Shown in pieces: positions 1 through 10,072 of a stretch of 64,000 nt of DNA; positions within the stretch are counted from its first letter, which is position 1, and every line of letters starts with the position of its first letter. The notes under the pieces are model-generated. The model did no database searches and was not told the origin of the DNA. It saw only the letters and a list, made by a program, of their open reading frames with translations. Source of the stretch: an uncultured Bacteroidales bacterium (lineage in GTDB: Bacteria; Bacteroidota; Bacteroidia; Bacteroidales; F082); the NCBI GenBank assembly GCA_947303395.1, contig CAMYYD010000011.1:1-64000 (forward strand). Direction: 5' to 3'. The position numbers and the translations under genes were made by a program.

Positions 1-2
1 CT

Positions 3-1649
3 GGTGGTGACATGACAGTGGAAGAGGCTCAGGACTTGGCCAACATCCTCAAAGCCGGTAAGTTACCAGCTCCAGCACGTATCCTCGAAGAGAACGTCGT
101 TGGTCCTTCACTGGGTCAGGAAGCTATCACATCAGGTTTCTGGTCATTCATCATCGCATTCTGCCTGGTGCTCATCTACATGGTGTTCTTCTACAGCAGA
201 GCCGGTGTTGCAGCTGATATCGCATTGCTCGTCAACATCCTGTTCTTCTTCGGTGTCATCGCATCATTCGGAACAGTTTTGACTCTGCCAGGTATCGCTG
301 GTATCGTGTTGACATTAGGTATGGCTGTTGACTCGAACGTTATTATCTTCGAGCGTATCAAGGAAGAGATCGCAGCAGGCAAAGGCATCCGCCTCGCTGT
401 TGCCGACGGTTTCAAAGCCGCTTACTCAGCTATCCTCGACGGTCAGATCACTACCTTCTTGACAGGTTTCATCCTGTTCGAGTTCGGTACAGGTCCTGTC
501 CAGGGCTTCGCAACAACCTTGATGATCGGTATCTGCACCTCATTGTTCACTTCAATCTTCATCACACGTCTCATCCTTGAGAGATGGCTTGACAAAGACA
601 GAGAGATTAAGTTCTCAACCAATATGACACGCGACTTCTTGAAGCACACCAAGTTCGACTTCATCAAGTTCGGTAAGACAGCTTTCATCATTGGCGGTAT
701 CATGATTGTCATCAGCTTCGGCTCATTGGCAACACGCGGTCTCAACCTCGGTATCGACTTCCAGGGTGGTCGTAACTACGTCGTCCGCTTCGACAAGGAA
801 GTGTCAGTCGCTCAAGTTCGTGAGGCTTTGGCTAACGTTCCAGAGTTCAAAGACGATGCTCCTGAAGTTAAGACATACGGTCCAAGCCGTCAGGTGAAAA
901 TCACTACAAAGTACGAAATCAACAGCAACGATCCAGAGATCGACGCTAAGATTCAGGGCTTGCTCTACACAGGTTTGAAGAGCTTCTTCAGCAAAGATAT
1001 GACATACGACCAGTTCACATCAGACAGCGAGAAGAGCGATATGATGCTCGGTATCATGTCATCACAGAAAGTTGGTGCCACCATCGCTGACGACGTGACA
1101 CGTAAGGCTATCTGGGCTGTTATCATCTCATTGGTGGTCATCTTCATCTACATCGCTATCCGTTTCAAGAGATGGCAGTATGGTGCATCTTCAATCGTTG
1201 CTTTGGCTCACGATACCATCATCGTGATTGGTATGTACTCATTGTTCTACAATGTGTTACCATTCTCAATGGAGGTTGACCAGTCGTTCATCGCCGCTGT
1301 TTTGACCATCATCGGTTACTCAATCAACAACACAGTGGTTATCTTCGACCGTATCCGTGAGAACGTGACACTCTATCCAAAGAGAAGTTGGTATGAAAGA
1401 ATGAACGACGGTGTCAACAGCACATTGCTCCGTTCAATCAACACATCAGGTTCAACATTGGTGGTGTTGCTCGCCATCTTCATCTTCGGCGGTGAGACCA
1501 TCCGTGGATTCGTGTTCGCATTGCTCGTCGGTATCTTCGCAGGTACATTCTCATCATTGTTCATTGCTTCTCCAATAGCTTACATGTTCTTCAGAGGCAA
1601 GAAGGCAGATGAGAAATTACTCGAGACACCTGACAAGAAAAGAAAATAG
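3..1649 (+). CDS. secDF: Protein translocase SecDF, 3' part (5' end outside window)
   Basis: This is the C-terminal 548 residues of the fused SecD-SecF subunit of the Sec translocon, an inner-membrane RND-type protein that uses proton-motive force to help pull exported proteins across the membrane. The reading frame is open from the first bases of the window, so the first ATG, at 12, is internal; it lies in a conserved SecD stretch (GGDMTVEEAQDLANILKAG). The end of SecD, with several membrane segments and the motif VDSNVIIFERIKEE, runs to about residue 205. SecF follows with its GIDFQGG motif and a second helix bundle containing SINNTVVIFDRIREN. A SecD-SecF fusion is usual in Bacteroidota. 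A strong hairpin terminator follows the stop codon. Identity is near certain; only the 5' end is missing. Confidence 0.97.
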   Translation, partial: GGDMTVEEAQDLANILKAGKLPAPARILEENVVGPSLGQEAITSGFWSFIIAFCLVLIYMVFFYSRAGVAADIALLVNILFFFGVIASFGTVLTLPGIAGIVLTLGMAVDSNVIIFERIKEEIAAGKGIRLAVADGFKAAYSAILDGQITTFLTGFILFEFGTGPVQGFATTLMIGICTSLFTSIFITRLILERWLDKDREIKFSTNMTRDFLKHTKFDFIKFGKTAFIIGGIMIVISFGSLATRGLNLGIDFQGGRNYVVRFDKEVSVAQVREALANVPEFKDDAPEVKTYGPSRQVKITTKYEINSNDPEIDAKIQGLLYTGLKSFFSKDMTYDQFTSDSEKSDMMLGIMSSQKVGATIADDVTRKAIWAVIISLVVIFIYIAIRFKRWQYGASSIVALAHDTIIVIGMYSLFYNVLPFSMEVDQSFIAAVLTIIGYSINNTVVIFDRIRENVTLYPKRSWYERMNDGVNSTLLRSINTSGSTLVVLLAIFIFGGETIRGFVFALLVGIFAGTFSSLFIASPIAYMFFRGKKADEKLLETPDKKRK

Positions 1650-1671
1650 TTCGTTTTAACGAATAGATACA

Positions 1672-1708
1672 TGTAGAGACGCAAGATTTTGCGTCTCTAC
1701 ATTTTTTT
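1672..1708 (+). terminator. Rho-independent terminator of secDF (GTAGAGACGC palindrome)
   Basis: A 13-bp perfect stem, TGTAGAGACGCAA paired with TTGCGTCTCTACA around a GATT loop, is followed by seven T residues. It lies 22 bases after the secDF stop. The stem belongs to the same palindrome family found inside murB and pyrK and at 47804 and 62559. Confidence 0.85.
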
Positions 1709-1752
1709 ATTTAAAAATTAATAATAAATATTGTTTATATTTATTTTTTTTG

Positions 1753-1760
1753 TATTTTTG
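1753..1760 (+). promoter_or_regulatory. Putative promoter -7 element (TATTTTTG)
   Basis: TATTTTTG matches the Bacteroidota -7 consensus TAnnTTTG and lies 43 bases before the ATG of the large LRR adhesin gene, in an AT-rich region just after the secDF terminator. No clear -33 TTTG was placed. Confidence 0.5.
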
Positions 1761-1803
1761 TTCTCTTGAATAATTATGCGTAATAACTAAAAAAAATCGA
1801 CAT

Positions 1804-4800
1804 ATGAGAAGGAAATTATCAGTTCTGTTAATCATAATATTTGCTACACTTAATGTGATGGCATACGATTTTTCTGCTGAAAACGAAGAGGGCAAAACCA
1901 TATACTACAACATCACTTCCACATCTTTGAAAACCGTTGAAGTTGCTGCTAATGCCGACGATTTATATTCAGGCGACATCATCATTCCAGCAACTGCAGC
2001 CAACAATAATGTTGTGTATTCTGTGACCGGAATCGCTGACAGAGCATTTGAAAACTGTGTCGAGTTGACATCGGTCGTGATCAACGAAAGCGTTGTCAGA
2101 ATTGGTAATTACGCATTCAAAGGTTGTGCTGAACTCGACGAAATTACAGTCCCGAACGTCGTAATCAGCTTCGGAACCAACATCCTTGAAAACTGCACAA
2201 GCCTCGTTTCATTCAATGTACCACGTTTGATGACATCAATTCCTGAGGCTTTTTTCAAAGGCTGCACCAGCTTGACAACAGTCACCACAACAAACTCACT
2301 GATAAGCATTGCATGGCAGGCTTTTGAAGGCTGCGAAGGTTTGACATCAGCGACATTCAACATTCCAAGCTCAGTTGTATCGATCGGATACAGTGCATTC
2401 AAAGGATGTACAGGACTTACAAGCATCACCATCCCTACCGGAGTGATGAAAATCGACAACGACACATTCAAAAACTGCACAAACCTCACGACAGTAACGC
2501 TTCCTAACACTCTCAACGAAATCAGATCGTATGCTTTCCGCGACTGCACAAGCCTCGAAAACATCAACTTCCCTGTCTCGTTGACAAGAATCGGAATCTA
2601 TGCTTTCAACGGATGCACCAGCTTGGAAACATTAGACATGACAAACTCAGGCGTCAACTACATTGACGAATACGCTTTCGAAGGCTGCACAATGCTCGAC
2701 GAGATTCTTTTCTCGAACACGATATCATATCTTGGCGCTTACGCATTCGGAAACTGCACATCGTTAAGCTCTATTGAGTTCCCGAGATCGATGACAACCA
2801 TCGGTGCACAGGCATTTGTCGGCTGCACAGGACTTAACAATGTGATATTGCCAAGCACCACGATAAGCATCGGAGCAGAAGCATTCAAAAACTGTAGTAA
2901 CATCTCTGTTTTGAGATGCTACGCCAAGATTCCGCCTATGGCCGGCAGCAACAACTGCTTTGAAGGAGTCCCGACAAGCATGACAGTTTATGTACCATGC
3001 TCATCAATCGGAACTTACATGGCAATGATTCCTTGGAACCAGTTCAACGTATGGTGCGATCCTAACATCAGCATCGTTGCCAATACAGCTCCTTACGAAA
3101 ACTGCGGATACGTCAGCGGCGACGGCGACTTCACTACAGATGAAACCGTTACACTCACTGCTACAGCAAGACCTCACTTCGTTTTCGTTAACTGGACAGA
3201 AGGAGATGATGTAGTGGCTACCTCCCCTGTTTATTCATTCATCGCATTGGAGGACAGAACATTAACCGCCAACTTCGAATATGAGTCATACGACATCGTG
3301 GCTTTGGCTGAACCTGAAACATTCGGCAGAGCATTAGGCGGCGGCACTTATCAATACGGCGATATTGCAAGACTTGAGGCATATCCTAACGAACACTATG
3401 AATTCTTCTGCTGGACTGAAAACGACAGCATTGTGTCAGATGAACCTACTTACAGATTCACAGTGCCATACGCCAGAACACTTGTTGCAAATTTCAATCC
3501 AATGTCATACAACGTCAACACATCGTTGAACATTGCTGATGCCGGTGAGACAACAGGTGACGGAATTTACGAATACAACACAGCAGTGACTGTTACCACA
3601 ACAGGCGCTGAACACTACAACTTCTCATGCTGGAAAGAATATGGCGAAGTGGTTTCCACAAATCAATCATACACATTCAACATCGACAGAAACAGAAATC
3701 TTGTCGCGACATACATCCCTGATGATTTTGAGATCTTTGCCGACGTTCAGGACGAAGAGACAGGAACAGTTGAAGGCGCGGGAATCTATCCTTATCACAC
3801 AACTGCAACATTGATCGCGACACCTGCTCCACATTATCATTTCGCAGGATGGCTGGAAAACGATTCAATCATCGTAAGCACCAACGCAACTTACAGTTTC
3901 CTCGTAACAGGCAACAGATATCTGACAGCCGTTTTCGAGCTTAACAACTATGTTGTGACAACGGCAGCTAACATTGAAGGCATGGGACTCATGTACGGAC
4001 AAGGCACATATCCTGCCGGAACAAGAGTAACGATATCAGCATATCCTTACATCCACTCAATCTTCAATTATTGGACAGAAAATGGTGAGATTGTAACATC
4101 ATCGTCATCATACAGTTTCTATATCGAAGGCAACAGAAACTTCGTAGCCAACTTCTCCGTTGAAGACAATCATCACTGGATTCCGAACAACACTCTGTAT
4201 CCGTTCACAATGATGCTGACCAGTGTCATTCAGATTGACGGTGAAGAGTTGGCATCACACCAGTATGAAGTCGGTGCTTTCTGCGGTGAGGAGGTTCGCG
4301 GCAGCCAAAGAGCACAATATGTCAACTCAACTGGAAGATACCTGGTTTACATGACAATTTACGGAAACAACAACGACAATATCACATTCAAGCTTTACGA
4401 CCACGAGAGTAACACCGTTATGGACCTCGATTGCTTGAATACTCTGACATTCGTGCAAGATGAGTTCGTCGGAAACACCAACTCACCATACGCATTGAAC
4501 TTTGTTTCTGAGTTGTTCATCACAGTAAATGCAAATCCAGCTGACTACGGAACAGTAACAGGAAGCGGACCATGCACTTATGGCGATGAAATCACTGTGA
4601 CAGCAACAGCCAATCCAGGCTACACATTCATTAACTGGACAGAAAACGGCGAGGTTGTCTCAACCAACTCAGTTTACACCTTCATCGCGACAGAAAGCAG
4701 GGCACTTACAGCTAACTTTGGCGTTGGCAACCACTGGACTCCGGTTACTACTCCACTCACGATGGATTTGATTGGTGTTATTGAGATTTGTGGCGTTGAA

Positions 4801-6426
4801 CAACGTACCGACTCCCTTGAAGTTGGCGCATTCTGCGGAAATATCGTAAGAGGCAGTCAATTGCCGCTTTATATAGAATCTATTGACAGATACATCGTTT
4901 TGATGACAATCTATGGCAATGATGGTGAAGAATTGACATTCAAGCTTTATGACCACAGAACTGGTCTGGAATCAGAATATATAGCCGGACAAACACTGAC
5001 ATTCTTACACAACACTGGTGCAGGAACCGTTCTGGATCCATATATCTTGAACTTCGCACCAGCTGTTGAGATTACCGCCATTGCAAGCCCAGACTTCGCC
5101 GGTACAGTCTCAGGTGCTGGAATGTATCAGGTCGGATCAGAGGTCACATTAGTTGCCACCGGCCATAACGCCTACGCTTTTGTAAGCTGGACAGTGAACG
5201 GAGCGATAGTATCAACTGACCCGACATACACCTTCACTGCTACAGAATCAGTGAATTTCATAGCCAACTTCGACCACGGACAGAACACCGCTTTAGTTGA
5301 AGGATGGAACTGGTATTCAACATACATCGAAATGACTGGTATCAACGGCTTGGAGATGATTGAAGACAGACTTGCAGGAAGAGCCACTTACATCAGATCA
5401 AGCACACAATATCTTGAATATGCCAACAACGAATGGAACGGCACTTTGACAAGAATCGTAAATGAGAAGATGTACAGCATCTACATGACAGAAGACTACA
5501 CTCTGAGCATCCACGGCATCATAGCCGAGCCGGCCAACCATCCTATCTCGTTAGCATCAGGCTGGAGTTGGATTGGATATCCGGTATATGACACGCTTGA
5601 AATCAACTATGCATTGTCTGATCTCAACGCTTCAAACGGCGACTGCTTCAAGTCATTGGAAAGCTATGCAGAATACAACGACAGCACAGGATGGGTCGGA
5701 TCTCTTACAACCTTGTACCCAGGTCAAGGATATATGTACAACAACTGCAGCAACTCCGCGAAAGCATTTGTTTATCATACAAATGACACGACACAAGGTG
5801 GAGAAAAATATGATGCCAACATTACGACAAAAGGCAACTATTGGACGACAAACATTCACCAGTATCCTTTCAACATGTGCGTGACTTCAGTCATTTATCT
5901 TGACGGATACGACCAGAGCGACAAGAGTTTTGAAGTCGGTGCGTTCTGCAACGGCGAATGCAGAGGTAGCGCAAGACCGATTTACGTAGAGCAGCTCCAC
6001 AAATACATCACATTCATCACTATTTACGGTGATGACGGCGACGAAATCACATTCAAGCTCTACGACACATCGACAAATGAAGTGATTTGCGAGCAAGCAG
6101 AGAATATCATAAACTTCAGCAGTAACATGATGATTGGTTCATCAACAAACGCTTATGAATTGATTTTCAACGACATACTAAGCACCGACAACAACGATTT
6201 CTTCGTAGGCATTTATCCAAACCCATCGAATAAGAACGAGGGCGTGTTGGTCTCGACAAACGTTGACAATTCTAAAGTATTGGTATTCAATGCTATTGGA
6301 ACGATGATTTATGAAAACACATTCAATGATGAGGTAAGGCTTAACTGTTTCCCACAATCTGGAGTGTATTTTATTAAGGTCATGACAAGTAAAGGTGAGG
6401 CATATAGAAAGATAATCATTGATTAG
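1804..6426 (+). CDS. Large secreted LRR / InlB-repeat surface protein with T9SS sorting domain
   Basis: A 1540-residue secreted protein, probably an adhesin displayed on the cell surface. A signal peptide (about 1-20, ending NVMA) is followed by BspA-type leucine-rich repeats (LRR_5; about 60-400), each with an AFxxCTSL-like core such as YAFKGCAELDEI. From about 420 to 785 come five InlB-like repeats of about 70 residues ending in the pattern W-T/K-E-N-x-x-V-x-S-T-x-x-Y-x-F. A module containing EVGAFCGEEVRGSQR and FKLYDH then occurs three times (about 788, 977 and 1346), interleaved with two more InlB-like repeats and a WNWYS/WSWIGYP region (about 1163-1335). The last 75 residues form a T9SS type A sorting domain beginning IYPNPSN. 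BspA-like LRR proteins bind host or matrix proteins in other Bacteroidota; the ligand here is unknown. Confidence 0.85.
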   Translation: MRRKLSVLLIIIFATLNVMAYDFSAENEEGKTIYYNITSTSLKTVEVAANADDLYSGDIIIPATAANNNVVYSVTGIADRAFENCVELTSVVINESVVRIGNYAFKGCAELDEITVPNVVISFGTNILENCTSLVSFNVPRLMTSIPEAFFKGCTSLTTVTTTNSLISIAWQAFEGCEGLTSATFNIPSSVVSIGYSAFKGCTGLTSITIPTGVMKIDNDTFKNCTNLTTVTLPNTLNEIRSYAFRDCTSLENINFPVSLTRIGIYAFNGCTSLETLDMTNSGVNYIDEYAFEGCTMLDEILFSNTISYLGAYAFGNCTSLSSIEFPRSMTTIGAQAFVGCTGLNNVILPSTTISIGAEAFKNCSNISVLRCYAKIPPMAGSNNCFEGVPTSMTVYVPCSSIGTYMAMIPWNQFNVWCDPNISIVANTAPYENCGYVSGDGDFTTDETVTLTATARPHFVFVNWTEGDDVVATSPVYSFIALEDRTLTANFEYESYDIVALAEPETFGRALGGGTYQYGDIARLEAYPNEHYEFFCWTENDSIVSDEPTYRFTVPYARTLVANFNPMSYNVNTSLNIADAGETTGDGIYEYNTAVTVTTTGAEHYNFSCWKEYGEVVSTNQSYTFNIDRNRNLVATYIPDDFEIFADVQDEETGTVEGAGIYPYHTTATLIATPAPHYHFAGWLENDSIIVSTNATYSFLVTGNRYLTAVFELNNYVVTTAANIEGMGLMYGQGTYPAGTRVTISAYPYIHSIFNYWTENGEIVTSSSSYSFYIEGNRNFVANFSVEDNHHWIPNNTLYPFTMMLTSVIQIDGEELASHQYEVGAFCGEEVRGSQRAQYVNSTGRYLVYMTIYGNNNDNITFKLYDHESNTVMDLDCLNTLTFVQDEFVGNTNSPYALNFVSELFITVNANPADYGTVTGSGPCTYGDEITVTATANPGYTFINWTENGEVVSTNSVYTFIATESRALTANFGVGNHWTPVTTPLTMDLIGVIEICGVEQRTDSLEVGAFCGNIVRGSQLPLYIESIDRYIVLMTIYGNDGEELTFKLYDHRTGLESEYIAGQTLTFLHNTGAGTVLDPYILNFAPAVEITAIASPDFAGTVSGAGMYQVGSEVTLVATGHNAYAFVSWTVNGAIVSTDPTYTFTATESVNFIANFDHGQNTALVEGWNWYSTYIEMTGINGLEMIEDRLAGRATYIRSSTQYLEYANNEWNGTLTRIVNEKMYSIYMTEDYTLSIHGIIAEPANHPISLASGWSWIGYPVYDTLEINYALSDLNASNGDCFKSLESYAEYNDSTGWVGSLTTLYPGQGYMYNNCSNSAKAFVYHTNDTTQGGEKYDANITTKGNYWTTNIHQYPFNMCVTSVIYLDGYDQSDKSFEVGAFCNGECRGSARPIYVEQLHKYITFITIYGDDGDEITFKLYDTSTNEVICEQAENIINFSSNMMIGSSTNAYELIFNDILSTDNNDFFVGIYPNPSNKNEGVLVSTNVDNSKVLVFNAIGTMIYENTFNDEVRLNCFPQSGVYFIKVMTSKGEAYRKIIID

Positions 6427-6480
6427 GCCTTAATATCACAATAGACAGGTGTAATCAACGTTATCTTAAAAAATGAAATT

Positions 6481-8904
6481 ATGTCAAAGAGAGTAGTATT
6501 ATTAATTTTTGCAATATTATTTGGATTAGCTCAGCCAATAAACGCTCAACGACGCAGCCCGGCAAAAAACGCAGATATGGCTTTTGAGAGAGGGCAATAC
6601 TATCAAGCCATTGACCGTTATAAAAAAGCTTATAAAAAGACAAAAAAGAAAAAGTTCGAGGACGAGCGTATGCGCATAACATATCAGCTCGGTGAATGCT
6701 ATCGTCTGACCGACAACGTCCGTCAAGCCGCGACACAGTACAAACGTGTGAGCAAGAGCGAGTTCCCGAAGAGCAATCCTATTTTCTATCTTCATTACGG
6801 CGACGTTTTAAAACGTACCGAAAAATATGACGAAGCCCTCATCTATTATAACATGTATTCCGAAGCCGTTCCTGACGATCCACGTGGGCAGAAGGCTGCC
6901 GACGACATTAAACATATCAAGGAATGGCTCGAAAACCCTTCAAAATATGAGGTTTCACGTTTGAAAGTCCTTAATTCCAAAGCATCAGATTTTGGTGTTG
7001 CATGGATTTCTAACAGCTACAATGACATCATCTTCACATCTACACGTGAAGGTGGCGTTTTGAGAGAAAAAGACGCTATCACGGGACAGCATTTTTCTGA
7101 TTTTTATTATTCAAGACAAGATAAAAACGGCAACTGGGACAAGCCTGAACTTGTTGACGAAGAAGGCGGAATCAACAGCAATGGCAGTGAGGGCATGCCG
7201 TTCTTCTCCAAATCGTTTTCCGATGTGTATTTCACGAGATGTCCAAACGACAAGAAACGTCAGTCGGGATGCCAGATTGTGAAGTCAAGAAGAACAGGCA
7301 ATACATTCAGTGAGGCGACAGTTGTTGAGATTGCAGGCATCGACTCAATCGATGTCGTAGGTCATCCGACATTGAACTCCGACGAAAGCATTATGTATTT
7401 TGTTTCTGAACGCGCTGGCGGATTCGGAGGTAAAGATATCTGGATGACGATGAAAGATGAAAACGGTAAATTCGGTCGTCCGTTTAACCTTGGCGATGTT
7501 GTGAATACTCCAGGTGACGAGTTATTCCCATTCCTGCGTAATGACTCAACACTTTATTTCTCTTCCGACGGACATGGCGGCATGGGCGGTCTTGACATTT
7601 TCATGACAACGATGGATTCGACAGGTGTTTGGTCAAAGCCAGTCAACATGAAATATCCAATCAACTCAATTGGCAACGATTTTGGCATCATCTACCACCC
7701 TACTGAGGAACGCGGTTTCTTCGCATCGAACAGAGACAGCCGCAATGGAATGGATGATGACATCTATTATTTCATCGAGCCTCCGATTACATTTACCGTT
7801 AACGGAACCATCAAAGACAAAAACAGTCTCCAGTATGTGAGTGGCGCAAATGTCAGCATTATCGGAACAGATGGAACAAGAGCCACCACTTTATCGAGCG
7901 ATAAAGGAGCTTTCCAGTTTAATGAGGGAGTGGTGAATCTCAATAACATATATATTCTTACGATTGACAAGAACAACTATTTCACCACAACAGATACCAT
8001 TAACACAATAGGATTGGAATTCAGCAAGGACTTCACTCCAAACTACGAAATAGCAATGATTCCTGACGGTACAGTTGTGCTGCCTGAGATTCAGTATGAT
8101 TTAGGCAAGTGGGATCTCAAGCCACAATTTGAAGATTCGTTGCAAGGGCTCATTGAGATACTTCAGCTCAACCCTAACATCACCATTGAGCTTGGTTCAC
8201 ACACCGACTGCCGCGGTTCGGATGCGAGCAACGACATCTTGTCGCAGAAACGTGCCCAAGCAGTGTGCGACTATTTGGTTATCAGAGGCATAGACCCTAT
8301 GCGATTAACAGCGAAAGGCTATGGCGAAAGAGTCCCGAGAACCGTCGACGGCAAAAAACTCACCGAAGAATACATCAATTCATTGCCTACAGAAGAGCAG
8401 AAGGAGAAAGCACACCAGCTCAACCGTAGAACAGAATTCAGAGTTTTGAGCAAAGATTTTGTCACACGTGAGGATATTAACGATGATCAGATGGCAAACA
8501 TCAGGTTGAACCCTGAAGACAACAAAGTCGCATTCACTCAAGACAAAAACGGCAACTTCCTATTCAAATCATACGTCAACGCATACACTGAAACAATTGC
8601 TTACATGAGCACTTCTGATTTCGGAGTATCCCAAAGCAAAGTCATGGAGCTGCTTACCAAGGGCTCTATCACCAAAAATGACTTTGTTGGCGATAATATC
8701 GACAAGATAATTACAACCGGAGCGGTAAAAGACCGTGCAGTGTTCATTATCAAGGAGATGCGCATCGCTGACCGTACTGTTGAGAATATAAAGGTTACTG
8801 TATATAACAATCAGAAATACGATTGGGTTATTGGACAGAAGGCTTTGAGGACCTTTGGAAACTTTGAATTTAATACCGACGAACACAAATTGATTTTCAA
8901 ATAA
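6481..8904 (+). CDS. TPR / PD40 propeller / OmpA-domain envelope protein, PorE-like
   Basis: An 807-residue exported protein with a signal peptide (about 1-22, ending PINA; no lipobox cysteine). TPR-like helices (about 25-150) are followed by PD40/WD40-like beta-propeller repeats (about 170-420; motif DESIMYFVSERAGGFGGKDIW), a carboxypeptidase-regulatory-like beta sandwich (about 430-510; VNGTIKDKNSLQYVSGANV) and an OmpA C-terminal peptidoglycan-binding domain (about 545-660; LGSHTDCRGSDASND with SQKRAQAVCDYL). A further 140 residues with no recognised domain follow. This order matches PorE of the T9SS in Porphyromonas and related OmpA proteins, which link outer-membrane machinery to peptidoglycan. 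PorE identity is an inference, since Bacteroidota carry several paralogs with this layout and PorE itself is usually a lipoprotein. It directly follows a T9SS substrate gene. Confidence 0.8.
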   Translation: MSKRVVLLIFAILFGLAQPINAQRRSPAKNADMAFERGQYYQAIDRYKKAYKKTKKKKFEDERMRITYQLGECYRLTDNVRQAATQYKRVSKSEFPKSNPIFYLHYGDVLKRTEKYDEALIYYNMYSEAVPDDPRGQKAADDIKHIKEWLENPSKYEVSRLKVLNSKASDFGVAWISNSYNDIIFTSTREGGVLREKDAITGQHFSDFYYSRQDKNGNWDKPELVDEEGGINSNGSEGMPFFSKSFSDVYFTRCPNDKKRQSGCQIVKSRRTGNTFSEATVVEIAGIDSIDVVGHPTLNSDESIMYFVSERAGGFGGKDIWMTMKDENGKFGRPFNLGDVVNTPGDELFPFLRNDSTLYFSSDGHGGMGGLDIFMTTMDSTGVWSKPVNMKYPINSIGNDFGIIYHPTEERGFFASNRDSRNGMDDDIYYFIEPPITFTVNGTIKDKNSLQYVSGANVSIIGTDGTRATTLSSDKGAFQFNEGVVNLNNIYILTIDKNNYFTTTDTINTIGLEFSKDFTPNYEIAMIPDGTVVLPEIQYDLGKWDLKPQFEDSLQGLIEILQLNPNITIELGSHTDCRGSDASNDILSQKRAQAVCDYLVIRGIDPMRLTAKGYGERVPRTVDGKKLTEEYINSLPTEEQKEKAHQLNRRTEFRVLSKDFVTREDINDDQMANIRLNPEDNKVAFTQDKNGNFLFKSYVNAYTETIAYMSTSDFGVSQSKVMELLTKGSITKNDFVGDNIDKIITTGAVKDRAVFIIKEMRIADRTVENIKVTVYNNQKYDWVIGQKALRTFGNFEFNTDEHKLIFK

Positions 8905-8905
8905 C

Positions 8906-10072
8906 ATGCCAGTAGAAAAACGTTATCAACTCCGCGGTGTTTCCGCTGAGAAAGAAGATATACACAATGCCATCAAGAACCTTGATAAAGGCTTGTATCC
9001 TAATGCTTTTTGCAAGATTATCCCTGATATTTTGGGCGGTTATGACGAGTATTGCAACATCATGCACGCCGACGGCGCAGGAACGAAATCGTCGTTAGCA
9101 TACCTTTATTGGAAAGAAACTGGCGATTTGTCTGTTTGGGCAGGCATTGCGCAGGATGCAGTGGTTATGAACACCGACGACCTCATGTGCGTGGGCGCTA
9201 CCGACAAGATGCTCCTCTCCTCCACCATCGGACGTAATAAGAATTTGATTCCAGGTGAAGTTATTTCAGCTGTCATCAATGGAACCGAGGATTTTCTTGC
9301 GAAACTGCGTTCTTTGGGAGTTGGAATTTATTTGACAGGCGGCGAAACCGCTGACGTTGGCGACTTGGTGAGAACCATCATTGTCGACAGCACCGTGACC
9401 ACACGCATGAAACGCTCGGAAGTGATTGAGAATCATATCCAACCAGGCGATGTAATCGTAGGATTCGCATCATACGGACAAGCAACTTACGAAGACAAAT
9501 ACAACGGCGGCATGGGTTCCAACGGCTTGACATCAGCACGCCACGACGTTTTGGGACATTATCTGGCAGAGAAATACAAAGAGAGTTACGACCACTCAAT
9601 TCCTGAGGACTTGGTTTACTCTGGCAATCACACACTTACCGAGCCTACAAAGGTTCCAGGCGTCGATGTCGGAAAACTCATCCTTGCCCCTACCCGCACC
9701 TATTTGCCTATGATGGTACCGATTTTGGAGAATTTGAGACCAAAGATCAACGGCATCATCCATTGCAGCGGCGGTGCACAGACAAAGGTGACACATTTTA
9801 TCGATAAGTTACACATTATCAAGGACAACATGATTGAGCTGCCACCATTGTTCGAGATGATTCAGGAGTCGTCGGGAACTGACTGGCAGGAGATGTACAA
9901 GGTGTTTAACATGGGCTCACGTCTTGAAATCTATACCGATGAGAAATCGGCAGAAGAGATGATTAAGATTGCCAACTCATTCAATATCAAGGCACAAATC
10001 ATCGGACACGTGGAAGCTTCAGATAGAAAACGACTCACAATCAAGAGTAAATACGGAATTTTTGAATACTAA
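8906..10072 (+). CDS. purM: Phosphoribosylformylglycinamidine cyclo-ligase (AIR synthetase)
   Basis: PurM closes the imidazole ring of aminoimidazole ribonucleotide in purine synthesis, using ATP and FGAM. The 388-residue protein has the AIR synthetase features: the glycine- and aspartate-rich segment HADGAGTKSSLAY, NTDDLMCVGATDK, and TGGETADVGDLVRTIIVDST, followed by the C-terminal domain with GIIHCSGGAQTKV. It has the longer form typical of Bacteroidota. The ATG comes one base after the stop of the OmpA-domain gene, and the stop overlaps the start of prfA in TAATG, so purM, prfA and pyrF are probably one translationally coupled unit. Confidence 0.93.
   Translation: MPVEKRYQLRGVSAEKEDIHNAIKNLDKGLYPNAFCKIIPDILGGYDEYCNIMHADGAGTKSSLAYLYWKETGDLSVWAGIAQDAVVMNTDDLMCVGATDKMLLSSTIGRNKNLIPGEVISAVINGTEDFLAKLRSLGVGIYLTGGETADVGDLVRTIIVDSTVTTRMKRSEVIENHIQPGDVIVGFASYGQATYEDKYNGGMGSNGLTSARHDVLGHYLAEKYKESYDHSIPEDLVYSGNHTLTEPTKVPGVDVGKLILAPTRTYLPMMVPILENLRPKINGIIHCSGGAQTKVTHFIDKLHIIKDNMIELPPLFEMIQESSGTDWQEMYKVFNMGSRLEIYTDEKSAEEMIKIANSFNIKAQIIGHVEASDRKRLTIKSKYGIFEY

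Noticed and set aside
2109..2567. A 152-codon minus-strand reading frame
   Set aside because: It is opposite the LRR repeats of the 1540-residue adhesin; the open frame reflects the repeated codon pattern.
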